A stretch of 64,000 nucleotides of DNA from Muribaculaceae bacterium Isolate-037 (Harlan) (GCA_003762615.1 RIAZ01000005.1:149494-213493), one strand, 5' to 3'. Shown: positions 44,664 through 53,752, counted from the stretch's first letter. Notes: generated by a model not told the origin, from the letters alone. Numbers and translations: made by a program.

Positions 44664-46058
44664 TTATTGTTGGTTTAAACGAGATGTTGACAGGTCGTTT
44701 GCTTTTTGTGAGATGGTATAGCGGGTTATTATCATGATGCTGGTGAGCACTTCGGCGCATGGGATTGCAAGCCACAGACCGGCTACGCCTGTCAGCTGAG
44801 GGAGCAGTATGAAACTGGGCACAAGGAATATTATGCCCCGCAACATGGTGTAGATGGTGGATAATAATGCTTTCTCAATGCTTTGGTAGTAACCGATGAA
44901 AGCGATGTTGACGGCGAAGAATATTGCGCAGATGGAGAATAGCGGAAGACCTGACGTAGCCATTGAATAGGCAGGCTCTTCCGGTGAGAGAAACATCCTT
45001 ACGATCCAGTCTTTTCCGCCCCATAACCCTACCATCACAATTATTCCACATAATACTGCCGTGAATAATGACACCTTCAGTGTGCGGTTCACGCGCCCTG
45101 TGAGATGTGCACCGTAATTATAGCTGATTATCGGTTGTGCGGATTGGGCAACGGCATTACTGATGGAGAAGACGATGGGGAAGAGGTAGCAGGCAATGGC
45201 GAATGCTGCCACACCATCCTCTCCAAGCATGGATATAAACATGTAGTTACCTGTGAGCATCATGATGCTCATTGCAAACTCTGTCAGGAATGTGGCGAAG
45301 CCGAGACGCATGATGTATAGCGTGTTGCGTAACGTCAGCAGAATGGCTGTCACGGATGTCTTTATGCGGTAGAAACGGAGTCTGTCGGGAAACCATACGA
45401 AATATGCCAGCACCATGAGTCCGGCGATGATACAGGCTATTGACGTGGCTATTGCCGCGCCTTTCACGCCCAGCCCAAGAGGGAATATCATATACCAGTC
45501 GAGCGCGATGTTGATGACCGCACCGACAATCTGCACCGTCATGGCGTATTTTGGGGAACCGTCAAGACGTATCAGCATCATGCCGACGCATTGTATGAAC
45601 AGGAAGAATAGTCCGGGCAGTATCCACAGCAGGTAGTCGGTGGCATTTGACTCAAGCATCGGTGTACAGCCGAGAAGTTTAAGGAAGGGATGCGGGCATA
45701 ATAAGGCACCGAAGCAGATAAGGCTTATTATTACCAATCCTACTGTGAATGCCTGTGTCATGATGATCCGGGCAGCTTTGTCATTATTCTCGGAAAGACG
45801 TATGCTTGCCACTACCGACGAACCGATACCGAACATGAGTCCGATACCTGTGGCAATCATATATATCGGAGCGACAATATTTACGGCTGCTATGCCGTTT
45901 GCCCCGACACCCTGACCGACGAAGATTCCGTCAATCACTGTAAGTGCGGAGTTGAAAATCATTCCGATGAGTGTGGGGAAGAACAATGCCCTGAATAGCG
46001 GACCAATCTTATCGTTCGCGAAATCAATCCTGTCTCTATCAAGTTTTCTATCTTTCAT
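44664..46058 (-). CDS. MATE-family multidrug/Na+ efflux transporter
   Basis: A 464-residue inner membrane protein with 12 predicted hydrophobic segments in two homologous halves. Features of the family include PTLIGMIFNSALTVIDGIFVGQGVGANGIAAVNI at the first helices (spanning about 29-62) and the equivalent FAMSIMMLTGNYMFISMLGEDGVAAFAI in the second half. MATE proteins extrude cationic drugs and metabolites in exchange for Na+ or H+. It has its own promoter and converges with the barrel gene. Confidence 0.9.
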   Translation of the reverse strand: MKDRKLDRDRIDFANDKIGPLFRALFFPTLIGMIFNSALTVIDGIFVGQGVGANGIAAVNIVAPIYMIATGIGLMFGIGSSVVASIRLSENNDKAARIIMTQAFTVGLVIISLICFGALLCPHPFLKLLGCTPMLESNATDYLLWILPGLFFLFIQCVGMMLIRLDGSPKYAMTVQIVGAVINIALDWYMIFPLGLGVKGAAIATSIACIIAGLMVLAYFVWFPDRLRFYRIKTSVTAILLTLRNTLYIMRLGFATFLTEFAMSIMMLTGNYMFISMLGEDGVAAFAIACYLFPIVFSISNAVAQSAQPIISYNYGAHLTGRVNRTLKVSLFTAVLCGIIVMVGLWGGKDWIVRMFLSPEEPAYSMATSGLPLFSICAIFFAVNIAFIGYYQSIEKALLSTIYTMLRGIIFLVPSFILLPQLTGVAGLWLAIPCAEVLTSIMIITRYTISQKANDLSTSRLNQQ

Positions 46059-46144
46059 AATTCGGTTATTCTCCTTTTATGAATAGTTCGTTAATGAGTA
46101 GTTTTGATAAAAAATTTCAATGGTTCTTTTTCTGAAATTCATTG

Positions 46145-46152
46145 CAAAGTTA
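46145..46152 (-). promoter_or_regulatory. -7 promoter element for the MATE gene
   Basis: TAACTTTG on the minus strand, about 85 bp before the start codon. Confidence 0.5.
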
Positions 46153-46213
46153 GTTCATTTTTATCTATTGGCATAAAAATCGGGATGTATTATGATATTT
46201 ATGTCAAAAGTGT

Positions 46214-46221
46214 TATCTTTG
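46214..46221 (+). promoter_or_regulatory. -7 promoter element for the GH43 gene
   Basis: TATCTTTG on the plus strand, about 80 bp before the GH43 ATG; divergent from the MATE promoter. Confidence 0.5.
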
Positions 46222-46302
46222 TGCTGATAATGCGTCATGGAACTGATGACACATTATTAATTGGTATACTCATGTTTTTTTGATGTAATAAATTATCTTA
46301 TT

Positions 46303-47898
46303 ATGAAAATCTTACGCGACTTATTAATGCCGGTGAGCCTATTGGCGGTTTCTTTCGGGATGAATGCCATCAATCCTTATCTGCCTCTTTGGGAATATAT
46401 TCCTGACGGGGAACCATACGTATGGGAGGATCCGGATAATCCGGGGAAGTACAGGGTGTATATCTACGGATCGCATGATACGGAGGTATCGACGTATTGC
46501 GGACGTAATCAGGTGGTGTGGTCTGCACCGGTGGATAATCTCAATGACTGGCGGTTTGATGGCGTGATATTTGAGAATGTGCGGGATGCAAATGGCAATC
46601 TTCTCAATCAGGAGGGGAAGGGGGATATATTGTATGCTCCAGACGTGGCTCTTGTGGTTGAGCCGAATGGTAAAAAGACATACTATCTTTATCCTAATGT
46701 TCAGGCTGGCGGTCGCAACGGACTTGTCGCCAAGTCGGATCGTCCGGATGGCCCGTTTACAGTGACAAACTGGAGCAAGGAGAATCCTACGGTGACGGAT
46801 GGTGTGCTCGGTTTTGATCCTGCCGTATTTGTTGATGATGACGGTCGTGTGTATGGTTATTGGGGATTCGAAGAATCCAATGCTGCGGAACTTGACCCGA
46901 AGACAATGGCAACCGTCAAACCCGGTAAGAAAATAGTGAAAAATATGGTCAACAGCCATAAGGAGGATGGCGTTTTCCGTTTCTTTGAAGCCTCTTCAAT
47001 GCGTAAGATCGAGGATAAATACGTATTTATCTTCAGCCGTATGACGGAGGATGGCGAATTTGGTCTGCATAAGACAAATTATACTCTTGCATACGCATAT
47101 AGTGACAATCCGTTGGATCCGTTCACTTACGGCGGAACTATAATCGATGGACGTGGAAGACATACTCTTTCTGACGGGACAGTCGTCGCCACTGCTGACC
47201 CGCATGGGAATACCCATGGTAGTATCTGCGAAATCAACGGTCAGTGGTGGGTATTTTATCATCGTCAGACCGGTACGGATGAATTTAGTCGTCAAGCAAT
47301 GGTAGCTCCCATCACGGTATCTGTCGAGAAAGGACATGGAGGAAAGGTGCTGATATCAGAGGGGGAATACAATTCATTGGGATTTGAGACTGACGGATTG
47401 AAGATTTCGAAGACTTATCCGGCTGCGATAGCGAGTCATTTCACCGGACCGAAGGGTGTGGAACTCAAATTTCCGAACCATATCTTCTCCGGATCATATA
47501 TCTCTGCTGCAAGGATGGATGGCGATCCGTATAAGTTGCCGGAAGGTTCCGACATGCGGCTGACGCCTGTTGTCAACAATGTTGACGGTTCGATTGTAGG
47601 ATATAAATATTTCAATTTTGATAATGCTCCGTCAGACCTCACTTTATGGCTCGAACTCGCGCCGAAAGGGGGAGAGGGTACGATTACGGTGTATGCCGGA
47701 GACCCGTATGAGTCTGACCGACAAGTGGAACTTGGCAAGGTCAATCTTCATGCAGACGAACCTGACGTTATGACGATGAAATCCATAACTGTAAGCAACT
47801 CCGACAGATTGAAAGGTAAGATGCCGGTATATTTCAGGTTTGAGTCAGACAAGAAGGATGTGTCGTTGTGTGACTTCTACACACTCCGTTTCCAATAA
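46303..47898 (+). CDS. GH43 family glycosidase (arabinofuranosidase/xylosidase type)
   Basis: A 531-residue protein from ATG 46303; an upstream frame opening at 46261 lacks a signal sequence. The N terminus has a short hydrophobic signal (LLMPVSLLAVSFGMNA). A five-bladed propeller core shows Asp in YLPLWEYIPDGEPYVWEDP, Asp in LYAPDVAL, and the catalytic Glu in RFFEASSMRK; NPTVTDGVLGFDPAVFVDDDG is also family-like. The C-terminal ~150 residues form a beta-sandwich resembling a CBM6-type module. It cleaves arabinose- or xylose-containing side chains, probably in the periplasm. No SusCD neighbours. Confidence 0.85.
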   Translation: MKILRDLLMPVSLLAVSFGMNAINPYLPLWEYIPDGEPYVWEDPDNPGKYRVYIYGSHDTEVSTYCGRNQVVWSAPVDNLNDWRFDGVIFENVRDANGNLLNQEGKGDILYAPDVALVVEPNGKKTYYLYPNVQAGGRNGLVAKSDRPDGPFTVTNWSKENPTVTDGVLGFDPAVFVDDDGRVYGYWGFEESNAAELDPKTMATVKPGKKIVKNMVNSHKEDGVFRFFEASSMRKIEDKYVFIFSRMTEDGEFGLHKTNYTLAYAYSDNPLDPFTYGGTIIDGRGRHTLSDGTVVATADPHGNTHGSICEINGQWWVFYHRQTGTDEFSRQAMVAPITVSVEKGHGGKVLISEGEYNSLGFETDGLKISKTYPAAIASHFTGPKGVELKFPNHIFSGSYISAARMDGDPYKLPEGSDMRLTPVVNNVDGSIVGYKYFNFDNAPSDLTLWLELAPKGGEGTITVYAGDPYESDRQVELGKVNLHADEPDVMTMKSITVSNSDRLKGKMPVYFRFESDKKDVSLCDFYTLRFQ

Positions 47899-47928
47899 TC
47901 AGGCATCAATCTCGTCATGTATTCAAGT

Positions 47929-48468
47929 CTATGGCGCTTGAAAAATTTTTATAAGTTCAGTGTTTGAGGCATTATATGTAGCACTGACCAGATAAGATAT
48001 AATGGATTTCATTATTCTTATTTCTGCGACGTGCTCCATTGCCTTAAACAATCTTTTGAATCGAATGTCTTTATTTGACAATACATTCTTTGTTTGAATA
48101 GTGAAATCCTTTAGAATAGGTGATAATCCGTAATCTGCCATATTCACATTGCCGACTTTTGCACATGAAAGTATGAAACCGTCAATAGCCGGATGAACAA
48201 GGATTAAGAAATGCTGACGATTAGAGTGTCGGAACAATTTAAGATGATCACTTGAAGCTATCTCATTAAATTCTTTAAGATAGCCGGGTTTTCTCTTATC
48301 TGCATCAATTATTCCGACTGCGAATCTGTCGGCAAATTTCTCTTGCATAACTTTTGCAACTTGATTACAACCTTTCTGATGATTGCAACCGTATGTACAT
48401 ACCAATGTTTCTACAAGATTGGTATCTACATAACATTCAGGGATTATATAGTCAGTCCGTTGATTCAT
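47929..48468 (-). CDS. TOPRIM-like partner of the AAA ATPase, candidate nuclease
   Basis: A 179-residue protein coupled to the ATPase by a 4-bp ATGA overlap. An early acidic residue (PECYVDTNLVETLV, Glu11) and the pair FAVGIIDADKRKPGYL (a DxD motif) give the E...DxD pattern of TOPRIM-fold nucleases, as in the second half of OLD proteins and in RloB-like partners. RHSNRQHFLILVHPAIDGF is conserved-looking but unassigned to me. Gene order (ATPase first, small partner second) resembles split OLD or AbiL-like defence pairs. This is inference; I cannot name the family. Confidence 0.55.
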   Translation of the reverse strand: MNQRTDYIIPECYVDTNLVETLVCTYGCNHQKGCNQVAKVMQEKFADRFAVGIIDADKRKPGYLKEFNEIASSDHLKLFRHSNRQHFLILVHPAIDGFILSCAKVGNVNMADYGLSPILKDFTIQTKNVLSNKDIRFKRLFKAMEHVAEIRIMKSIISYLVSATYNASNTELIKIFQAP

Positions 48469-49463
48469 TTGCCAAGGTATGCTTCAATATTATAGAACAT
48501 GTCCATGCCGTTATCGTATGCATCCTGAAGTTGTTGTTCAGAAAGACGATGTGCAACTGTGGCATTATTTTCCATATCAACTACAAATACCGCTAAATCA
48601 TCGCCGGCACTCTCCAACAACGAACTCATAACGTATGGACTATGTGTCGTAATGAAGTATTGGTTATCTTTACAGGCAATTATGTCATTGATGACATTGG
48701 ATATATATGGAGGAAAGGTATGAGCTTCCGGTTCCTCAAAGCATAGCACCTTATTATGATTGCTTTCAATAGCAGATTTATAAAAAATCAATCGTTGCAA
48801 TGAATCCGCAAGAGAATTATATGGAATAAGAAACATATCAAGTCCGTTCTCTCTCATGGCTTTTATCTGCTGCGAACCGGAATCAAACATCATTTTTAAA
48901 CCATATCCGTGGAATAATTCTGCGAGCCCGGTTTTCAAATCAGGTAGATTGGCTACGGTTTCCATCAGATTGTTTCCTGAAGGCGGAAGAAGGAAATTGG
49001 CATTTGATGATTCTGCCATAAAATGCTTCGGAAAAAAATATGTAAGAATCTCCGGTAATGCTATAGGGTCTTTCTTTGTGGAAAGATTTAATGATGGAGT
49101 AAATGTGTATTTTGATACATCCCCATGTGATGCTATGTCAATAGTCAAACCGTTGTTCGCACTGCGGCTAAGCATCAGAGTATTCTCATCAGCTGTTATT
49201 CTGATGGCCGCTCCCGATACGCCATTATGAAATAAGTCGGCTATATTCTCAATACGAACAAGGCTTTTCAATGATTTATTCGATGAGTTTACCATATAAG
49301 GCACGTCAAATAAGGCAAGAGCTTCCAACAGATTACTCTTGCCGACATTTGGTCTGCCTATCAGCACATTTATTCGCCGACAGTCAGAAAGCGTTACGGA
49401 TTTCACTGATTTGAAATTCTCTATGGAAACGCTATTTATATTTATTGGTGCAGATTTTTCCAT
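48465..49463 (-). CDS. OLD/RecF-like AAA family ATPase
   Basis: A 332-residue ABC-type ATPase from ATG 49463; the TTG three codons upstream is unlikely. N-terminal INSVSIENFKSVKSVTLS and Walker A LIGRPNVGKSNLLEAL (about 32-47), Walker B VLCFEEPEAHTFPPYIS, and the H-loop FITTHSPYVMSSLLES identify the AAA_15/AAA_21 group. It is the first gene of a two-gene operon with a TOPRIM-like partner. Such ATPases in defence systems sense phage nucleic acid or protein and control a linked nuclease. The -7 element lies so close to the ATG that the transcript may be leaderless. Confidence 0.8.
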   Translation of the reverse strand: MEKSAPININSVSIENFKSVKSVTLSDCRRINVLIGRPNVGKSNLLEALALFDVPYMVNSSNKSLKSLVRIENIADLFHNGVSGAAIRITADENTLMLSRSANNGLTIDIASHGDVSKYTFTPSLNLSTKKDPIALPEILTYFFPKHFMAESSNANFLLPPSGNNLMETVANLPDLKTGLAELFHGYGLKMMFDSGSQQIKAMRENGLDMFLIPYNSLADSLQRLIFYKSAIESNHNKVLCFEEPEAHTFPPYISNVINDIIACKDNQYFITTHSPYVMSSLLESAGDDLAVFVVDMENNATVAHRLSEQQLQDAYDNGMDMFYNIEAYLGK

Positions 49464-49469
49464 AATGGG

Positions 49470-49477
49470 CAAATTTA
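49470..49477 (-). promoter_or_regulatory. -7 promoter element of the ATPase operon, possibly leaderless
   Basis: TAAATTTG on the minus strand ends only 6 bp before the ATPase ATG, so transcription would start at or next to the start codon. Confidence 0.45.
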
Positions 49478-49568
49478 CAGTTTTTCCGGAATATGACCAA
49501 ATTTCCTTCCAAAGAAAATGTCAAACTCTTTCATTCCCGCATGATCATCCCTCTTTATCGATGGATGG

Positions 49569-49757
49569 TCAAGATATGATATTGAGAATCAGTGATGCAA
49601 TTCCAAGAATTAGGGCAATAGTCCCCCATACGGGGTCTCCGGAACTATTTGCCCACAGATAATTCCCTTTGGAGCGCAGTACGAAGAAATTTCTCCAATT
49701 CCGTATCCCTGTTATAATCAGAGCTATGGCTGCAATAATGCAAAATGTACGGTTCAT
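49569..49757 (-). CDS. Small two-helix membrane protein
   Basis: A 62-residue protein with two hydrophobic segments (about 5-18, FCIIAAIALIITGI, and 43-61, WGTIALILGIASLILNI) joined by a short polar loop. It lies upstream of the ATPase operon on the same strand with about 105 bp between them. Length and composition fit a real small membrane protein, but I do not recognise it. Confidence 0.5.
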   Translation of the reverse strand: MNRTFCIIAAIALIITGIRNWRNFFVLRSKGNYLWANSSGDPVWGTIALILGIASLILNIIS

Positions 49758-49800
49758 ATAGTATAGCGTTTGCTAATTAACGGAGGATTGTTTCCCGTTA

Positions 49801-49828
49801 TTATAAACCATAACACATAAACTATAAC
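49801..49828. repeat. 7-bp tandem repeat, copy 4
   Basis: TTATAAA CCATAAC ACATAAA CTATAAC, four heptamers upstream of the AraC promoter. Confidence 0.55.
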
Positions 49829-49880
49829 CCAGATTTATATCACTTTATTTTGCAATTATGACTTCCTGACGACAATATTT

Positions 49881-49924
49881 GAGCCTTAGAACGACATCCG
49901 TTTGATGAAAAGAGTGTAATTTTG
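49881..49924 (+). promoter_or_regulatory. Predicted AraC box and -7 promoter of the second AraC gene
   Basis: The box GAGCCTTAGAACGACA starts at 49881 and the -7 element TAATTTTG at 49917, exactly 36 bp on, as in the other AraC-linked promoters. The distal box is weaker: CGACA at 49870 repeats 22 bp later at 49892. Suggests autoregulation or cross-regulation by a paralogue. Confidence 0.6.
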
Positions 49925-49990
49925 CAGTATAAAATGGCGATGAGGATTGCGTTTCTCTCTCGTCGGATATGAAAATCAAAAGGTATTGGT

Positions 49991-50824
49991 ATGCAATCTA
50001 TACTGATCAATAATTATGAAGAGACATTATGGTTCAGCATAGTGGATCATGATTGCTATTGCGAACATAGGGTGCCACGTCATGTGCTGATGTGGATACG
50101 CAGTGGTCATCTCAGGGTCGAACGCGATGGGGAGGTAATTACGGCAGGTCCCGGTGATGTGATATTTATAAGGAGAGACTGCAACGCATCCATCGCCAAA
50201 TTATCTGACGGTGATACACCCTATAGAAGCATAGCTGTTACACTCGGTAGGAATGTATTAAAGGGGTATGCCTACAGGAATGTAAATGAGTTGGAGCGGA
50301 TAAGACGCGGCAGATTGACCCCGATTGCCGGGGCAGCCACGATATTGCCGTCTACAATGGAACTGAAAAGCCTTTTCCATTCTCTCGTGCCATACGCGGA
50401 TGAAGCCGTTATGCCAAGCGAAAGAATGCTTGCCTCAAAGATAGATGAGACTATTGGGGCTATCTTGTTGGCAGACGTAAGACTCCATGCCACCCTTTTT
50501 GATTTTCAGGACCCATGGAAGATAGATATCCTTGAGTTTCTTGAAGGGAATTTCACCCAAGATCTGACAATGGAGGAGATGGCCTCATATACGGGGCGCA
50601 GTCTTGCGACATTCAAGAGGGATTTTTCCAAGGTGTCCGACACAACGCCTCAAAAATGGCTCATAAACAGAAGACTTGAATATGCCGCGCAACTCCTTTC
50701 TGAAGGGCGAGGCAAGCCCTCAAGCGTATATATCGCGAGCGGATTCAGAAACAGGACGCATTTCCTTTCTGCTTTCAAGCATAAATTCGGACATACCCCG
50801 TCAGAGCATTATGCGAATATATAA
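49991..50824 (+). CDS. AraC-family transcriptional regulator (second paralogue)
   Basis: A 277-residue regulator: cupin-like sensor part (about 25-65; VLMWIRSGHLRVERDGEVIT) and AraC HTH region (about 180-277; DLTMEEMASYTGRSLATFKRDFSK, spanning 187-210, and YIASGFRNRTHFLSAFKHKFG). It shares the LFDF-D-W linker and first HTH helix with the regulators at 6949 and 57831. It is followed by a cysteine-type hydrolase 33 bp downstream, probably on the same transcript. The GAGCC-type box in its own promoter suggests it is controlled by itself or by a paralogue. Confidence 0.87.
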   Translation: MQSILINNYEETLWFSIVDHDCYCEHRVPRHVLMWIRSGHLRVERDGEVITAGPGDVIFIRRDCNASIAKLSDGDTPYRSIAVTLGRNVLKGYAYRNVNELERIRRGRLTPIAGAATILPSTMELKSLFHSLVPYADEAVMPSERMLASKIDETIGAILLADVRLHATLFDFQDPWKIDILEFLEGNFTQDLTMEEMASYTGRSLATFKRDFSKVSDTTPQKWLINRRLEYAAQLLSEGRGKPSSVYIASGFRNRTHFLSAFKHKFGHTPSEHYANI

Positions 50825-50857
50825 TAGAGGTATTTACCAAATTCAACGACCTGCAAT

Positions 50858-51922
50858 ATGAATAAACTAATAATTGGAGCTATGGCATTGGCGATTCTAA
50901 CGTCATGCGGAGTAAGGCAGAATGATTCAAACAATAAAACAGAAGAGAATATGGAACAGTTAAAACTCACATTTACTCCGGCAGAAAATGTACGTCGGGA
51001 GAAAGTGCATTTCAAGAACCGTTTTGGCATAGAGCTGACGGGTGATATGTATATCCCCACGTCGCTGAAAGCCGGAGAGAGGACGCATGCGGTAGCTGTC
51101 TGCGGACCTTTCGGCGCAGTCAAGGAGCAGGCTTCCGGCTATTGGGCAAACCATCTTGCATCACAAGGTTTTGTCACTATGGCGTTTGACCCTTCGTTTA
51201 CCGGGGAAAGCAGTGGGGAACCCCGCTATGTGTCTTCCCCTGATATCAACACAGAGGATTTCTCTGCGGCTGTGGATTACCTGATGACCAGAGATGATGT
51301 TGACCCTACAAGGATTGGTATTGTCGGGATATGTGGGTGGGGTGGTATTGCATTGAATGCGGCTGCAAGCGACACCCGCATAAAGGCGACTATGCCTGTG
51401 ACAATGTATGATATGCACAGGGTAAATGCCAATGGATATTTCGATGCAGAGGATTCGGAGGAGGCACGCAAGTCGAAGCGTGAGGCTATGAACGCGCAAC
51501 GGATAAAGGACTTCACTTCCGGAAAGTATGCCCTTGCCGGAGGTCTGCCTGATGACCGTCCCGGGGATGATGCCCCGCAGTTCTTTCGTGATTATTGGGA
51601 TTATTACAAGACTGATCGCGGATACTCTGTAAATTCTCTCAACTCCAACGGCGGATGGAACACGACTTCTGCACTGTCATGGATCAACACGCCCATACTT
51701 GCATACGCAGGCGAGATTGAATCTCCCGTAATGATCATGCATGGAGAGAAGGCTCACTCACGCTACTTCGGAGAGGATGCCTTCAAACTATTGAAGGGTG
51801 ACAACAAACAGCTTGTGATTGTACCTGATGCCACACATTGCGACCTCTATGACGGCGGCGCGGACCACAACATGATCCCATGGGACACGGTCATCAGTTT
51901 CCTTGACAAAAACTTGAAATAA
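50858..51922 (+). CDS. Lipoprotein alpha/beta hydrolase with cysteine nucleophile
   Basis: A 354-residue hydrolase with a lipoprotein signal (LAILTSC, lipid Cys17). The nucleophile elbow is GICGWGG, placing Cys159 where serine usually stands, as in dienelactone hydrolases. The family sequence VCGPFGAVKEQ forms the oxyanion region, VMIMHGEKAHSRYFG the acid-bearing strand (acid probably Glu297), and DATHCDLYD holds His327. It is co-transcribed with AraC. Substrate unknown; an esterase or lactonase acting on small imported compounds is likely. Anchored to a membrane facing the periplasm. Confidence 0.8.
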   Translation: MNKLIIGAMALAILTSCGVRQNDSNNKTEENMEQLKLTFTPAENVRREKVHFKNRFGIELTGDMYIPTSLKAGERTHAVAVCGPFGAVKEQASGYWANHLASQGFVTMAFDPSFTGESSGEPRYVSSPDINTEDFSAAVDYLMTRDDVDPTRIGIVGICGWGGIALNAAASDTRIKATMPVTMYDMHRVNANGYFDAEDSEEARKSKREAMNAQRIKDFTSGKYALAGGLPDDRPGDDAPQFFRDYWDYYKTDRGYSVNSLNSNGGWNTTSALSWINTPILAYAGEIESPVMIMHGEKAHSRYFGEDAFKLLKGDNKQLVIVPDATHCDLYDGGADHNMIPWDTVISFLDKNLK

Positions 51923-52003
51923 CGCAAATGTAAATAATTCCTAAATGTAGATTCTAACTTAAGTTAGCACTTCTACTTGGAATTCATATCTTTTTTATTT
52001 GAT

Positions 52004-52038
52004 AAGGTGGTCAACATCTATTGTTGATCACCTTGTTT
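52004..52038 (+). terminator. Terminator after the AraC/hydrolase operon
   Basis: AAGGTGGTCAACA (52004-52016) pairs with TGTTGATCACCTT (52022-52034) with one mismatch, 5-nt loop, followed by GTTT. Confidence 0.7.
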
Positions 52039-52115
52039 CGTTATAAAAATAATTATATATTCAAAAAAATCATAGTATAGTTAATTTTTTAATTGTATGT
52101 TTAAAAAAATAGTAT

Positions 52116-52123
52116 TACCTTTG
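52116..52123 (+). promoter_or_regulatory. -7 promoter element of the BlaI-M56 operon
   Basis: TACCTTTG, 26 bp before the BlaI start codon. The preceding AATTTTTTAATTG and TATGTTTAAAAAA stretch may hold the repressor site. Confidence 0.5.
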
Positions 52124-52149
52124 CGGCATAATCTAAAAATTATGTTTAT

Positions 52150-52536
52150 ATGAAGAAACTTTCAGAAAGAGAAGAAGAGATAATGAGCGTGTTATGGAAT
52201 CATGACGGTCCTTTGTTTATCCGGGAGATAATCGACCGGTTGGTGAAGGAAGGGGAGCCAAGGCCCAATTTCAGTACTATCGCCACATTTGTGCGGGGAC
52301 TGGAGTCTAAAGGTTGGCTTGCTCATGAATATATTGGCAATTGCAATCGCTATTATCCCATCCGTGAGCTTGCCGATTACCAATCACAATCTCTAAAGAG
52401 TCTGGTAAACCGCTTCTTCGGGGGATCTTTCCTGAATCTGGTTTCAACTCTTGTCGGCAATGAAAAGATTTCAAAGGACGAGATGAATAAATTATTTGAT
52501 GAGATAGAACGACAAAGAAAGGAGAATGAATCATGA
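52150..52536 (+). CDS. BlaI/MecI/CopY-family repressor
   Basis: A 128-residue winged-helix repressor of the penicillinase type: LSEREEEIMSVLWNHDGPLFIREIID (spanning 3-28) forms the first helices, with NFSTIATFVRGLESKGWLAHE as the recognition region. The C-terminal half supports dimerisation. In Bacteroidota, BlaI-type repressors are commonly paired with an M56 membrane protease that cleaves them on signal; the next gene (4-bp overlap) encodes such a protein. It probably controls this four-gene operon. Confidence 0.9.
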   Translation: MKKLSEREEEIMSVLWNHDGPLFIREIIDRLVKEGEPRPNFSTIATFVRGLESKGWLAHEYIGNCNRYYPIRELADYQSQSLKSLVNRFFGGSFLNLVSTLVGNEKISKDEMNKLFDEIERQRKENES

Positions 52537-53741
52537 TTCAGTTCTTATTAAATTATTCAATAAATGCAGGATTGATTATACTGATTTTATGGGCGGGTTA
52601 TCAATTCGCACTCTCACGCAATACGAATTTCAAGATAAGTCGTGTCGTTCTACTGTCAATATATGCTTTTGCAGCCATTCTTCCATTTGTCCCCATCGTA
52701 TCCTTTATACCTGCGGATATAGTTTTACTGGGCGGTAATATAGAGGTGGGTAAAATTGAAGTCTCCAACAATCCGATTTCAAGTAGGGTGCAATTGGGCT
52801 ATATATTAGGGATGATTTATCTGATTGGATGTCTTGTTGTAACATTTTTTCTTATTATCGGTTGGTATAAGATAATACGAATTATTAAAAATACCAATAA
52901 AGAGGAACGTGAGGGTTATATTTTGGCAGTCAGTCCTAACCTCAAAAACACTCCATTTAATTTTTGGAAGTATGTCGTAGTCAATGAAAACGATGCCACT
53001 AATGATGCCATACTCGCGCATGAGTCAAAACACGTGCTCTACGGTCATTCTTTTGATTTGATATTAGGGCAAATTGTGCTTATTTTGCAATGGTGGAATC
53101 CTGCGTCTTGGCTTATGTTCCGAAGTTTGCGTACTCTTCATGAATATCAAGCGGATGAAGGTGTCTTGAGAGAAGGTTTCTCCCGTTATGACTATGAGTT
53201 GTTAATATTGAACAGGATTATTGAGAAACAAAACTATTTTCTGGCAAATACTTTCAGTTCCGGTAGCCTTAATGCCCGGATAAAGATGATGGGTAAGCGC
53301 AAGAGGTATTCATCAAAATTGAATTATCTGATACTTATTCCGGTAATTGTTATGGCTGCGTTGTTCCCTAAAATTCCTTTTGCGCAAACACCGATTGTGC
53401 CGACACAAAATATAACCTTAAAAGAAACTATTGAAACAATGCCTGAATATCCCGGTGGAGAAGGGGCAATGATGAGAGCAATAGTATGGGAAATAAAATA
53501 TCCTCAGAATTTACTGGATAAGGGGGCAAGCGGAGTTGCAAGAATAGGATTTACTGTAAATGCCAACGGTTCAATGTCAGATTTCAAAATAGTAAGATCA
53601 TCCGGTTATGAAGAATTTGACAACGAGGCTATACGTGCCATTAAAAGCTCTTTAAACAAGGCATGGGTGCCGGGATTCGTGGATGGAAAACCTGTCGCAA
53701 GCGCAGTATCCATACCTATAACATTCCGTATTGCACAATAA
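52533..53741 (+). CDS. M56 (BlaR1-like) membrane metalloprotease with TonB C-terminal domain
   Basis: A 402-residue inner membrane protein. Three to four membrane segments (about 5-25, 37-60, 91-113, 268-285) surround the zinc-protease motif HESKH (163-167) with a downstream Glu-rich helix (HEYQADEGVL). The periplasmic C terminus (about 305-402) is a TonB_C domain (YPGGEGAMMRAI; GVARIGFTVNANGSMSDFKI). It thus joins signal-driven repressor cleavage to energy transfer to an outer membrane protein. The barrel protein 11 bp downstream is the obvious TonB-type partner. Confidence 0.87.
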   Translation: MIQFLLNYSINAGLIILILWAGYQFALSRNTNFKISRVVLLSIYAFAAILPFVPIVSFIPADIVLLGGNIEVGKIEVSNNPISSRVQLGYILGMIYLIGCLVVTFFLIIGWYKIIRIIKNTNKEEREGYILAVSPNLKNTPFNFWKYVVVNENDATNDAILAHESKHVLYGHSFDLILGQIVLILQWWNPASWLMFRSLRTLHEYQADEGVLREGFSRYDYELLILNRIIEKQNYFLANTFSSGSLNARIKMMGKRKRYSSKLNYLILIPVIVMAALFPKIPFAQTPIVPTQNITLKETIETMPEYPGGEGAMMRAIVWEIKYPQNLLDKGASGVARIGFTVNANGSMSDFKIVRSSGYEEFDNEAIRAIKSSLNKAWVPGFVDGKPVASAVSIPITFRIAQ

Positions 53742-53752
53742 TTTTCTAAAAT

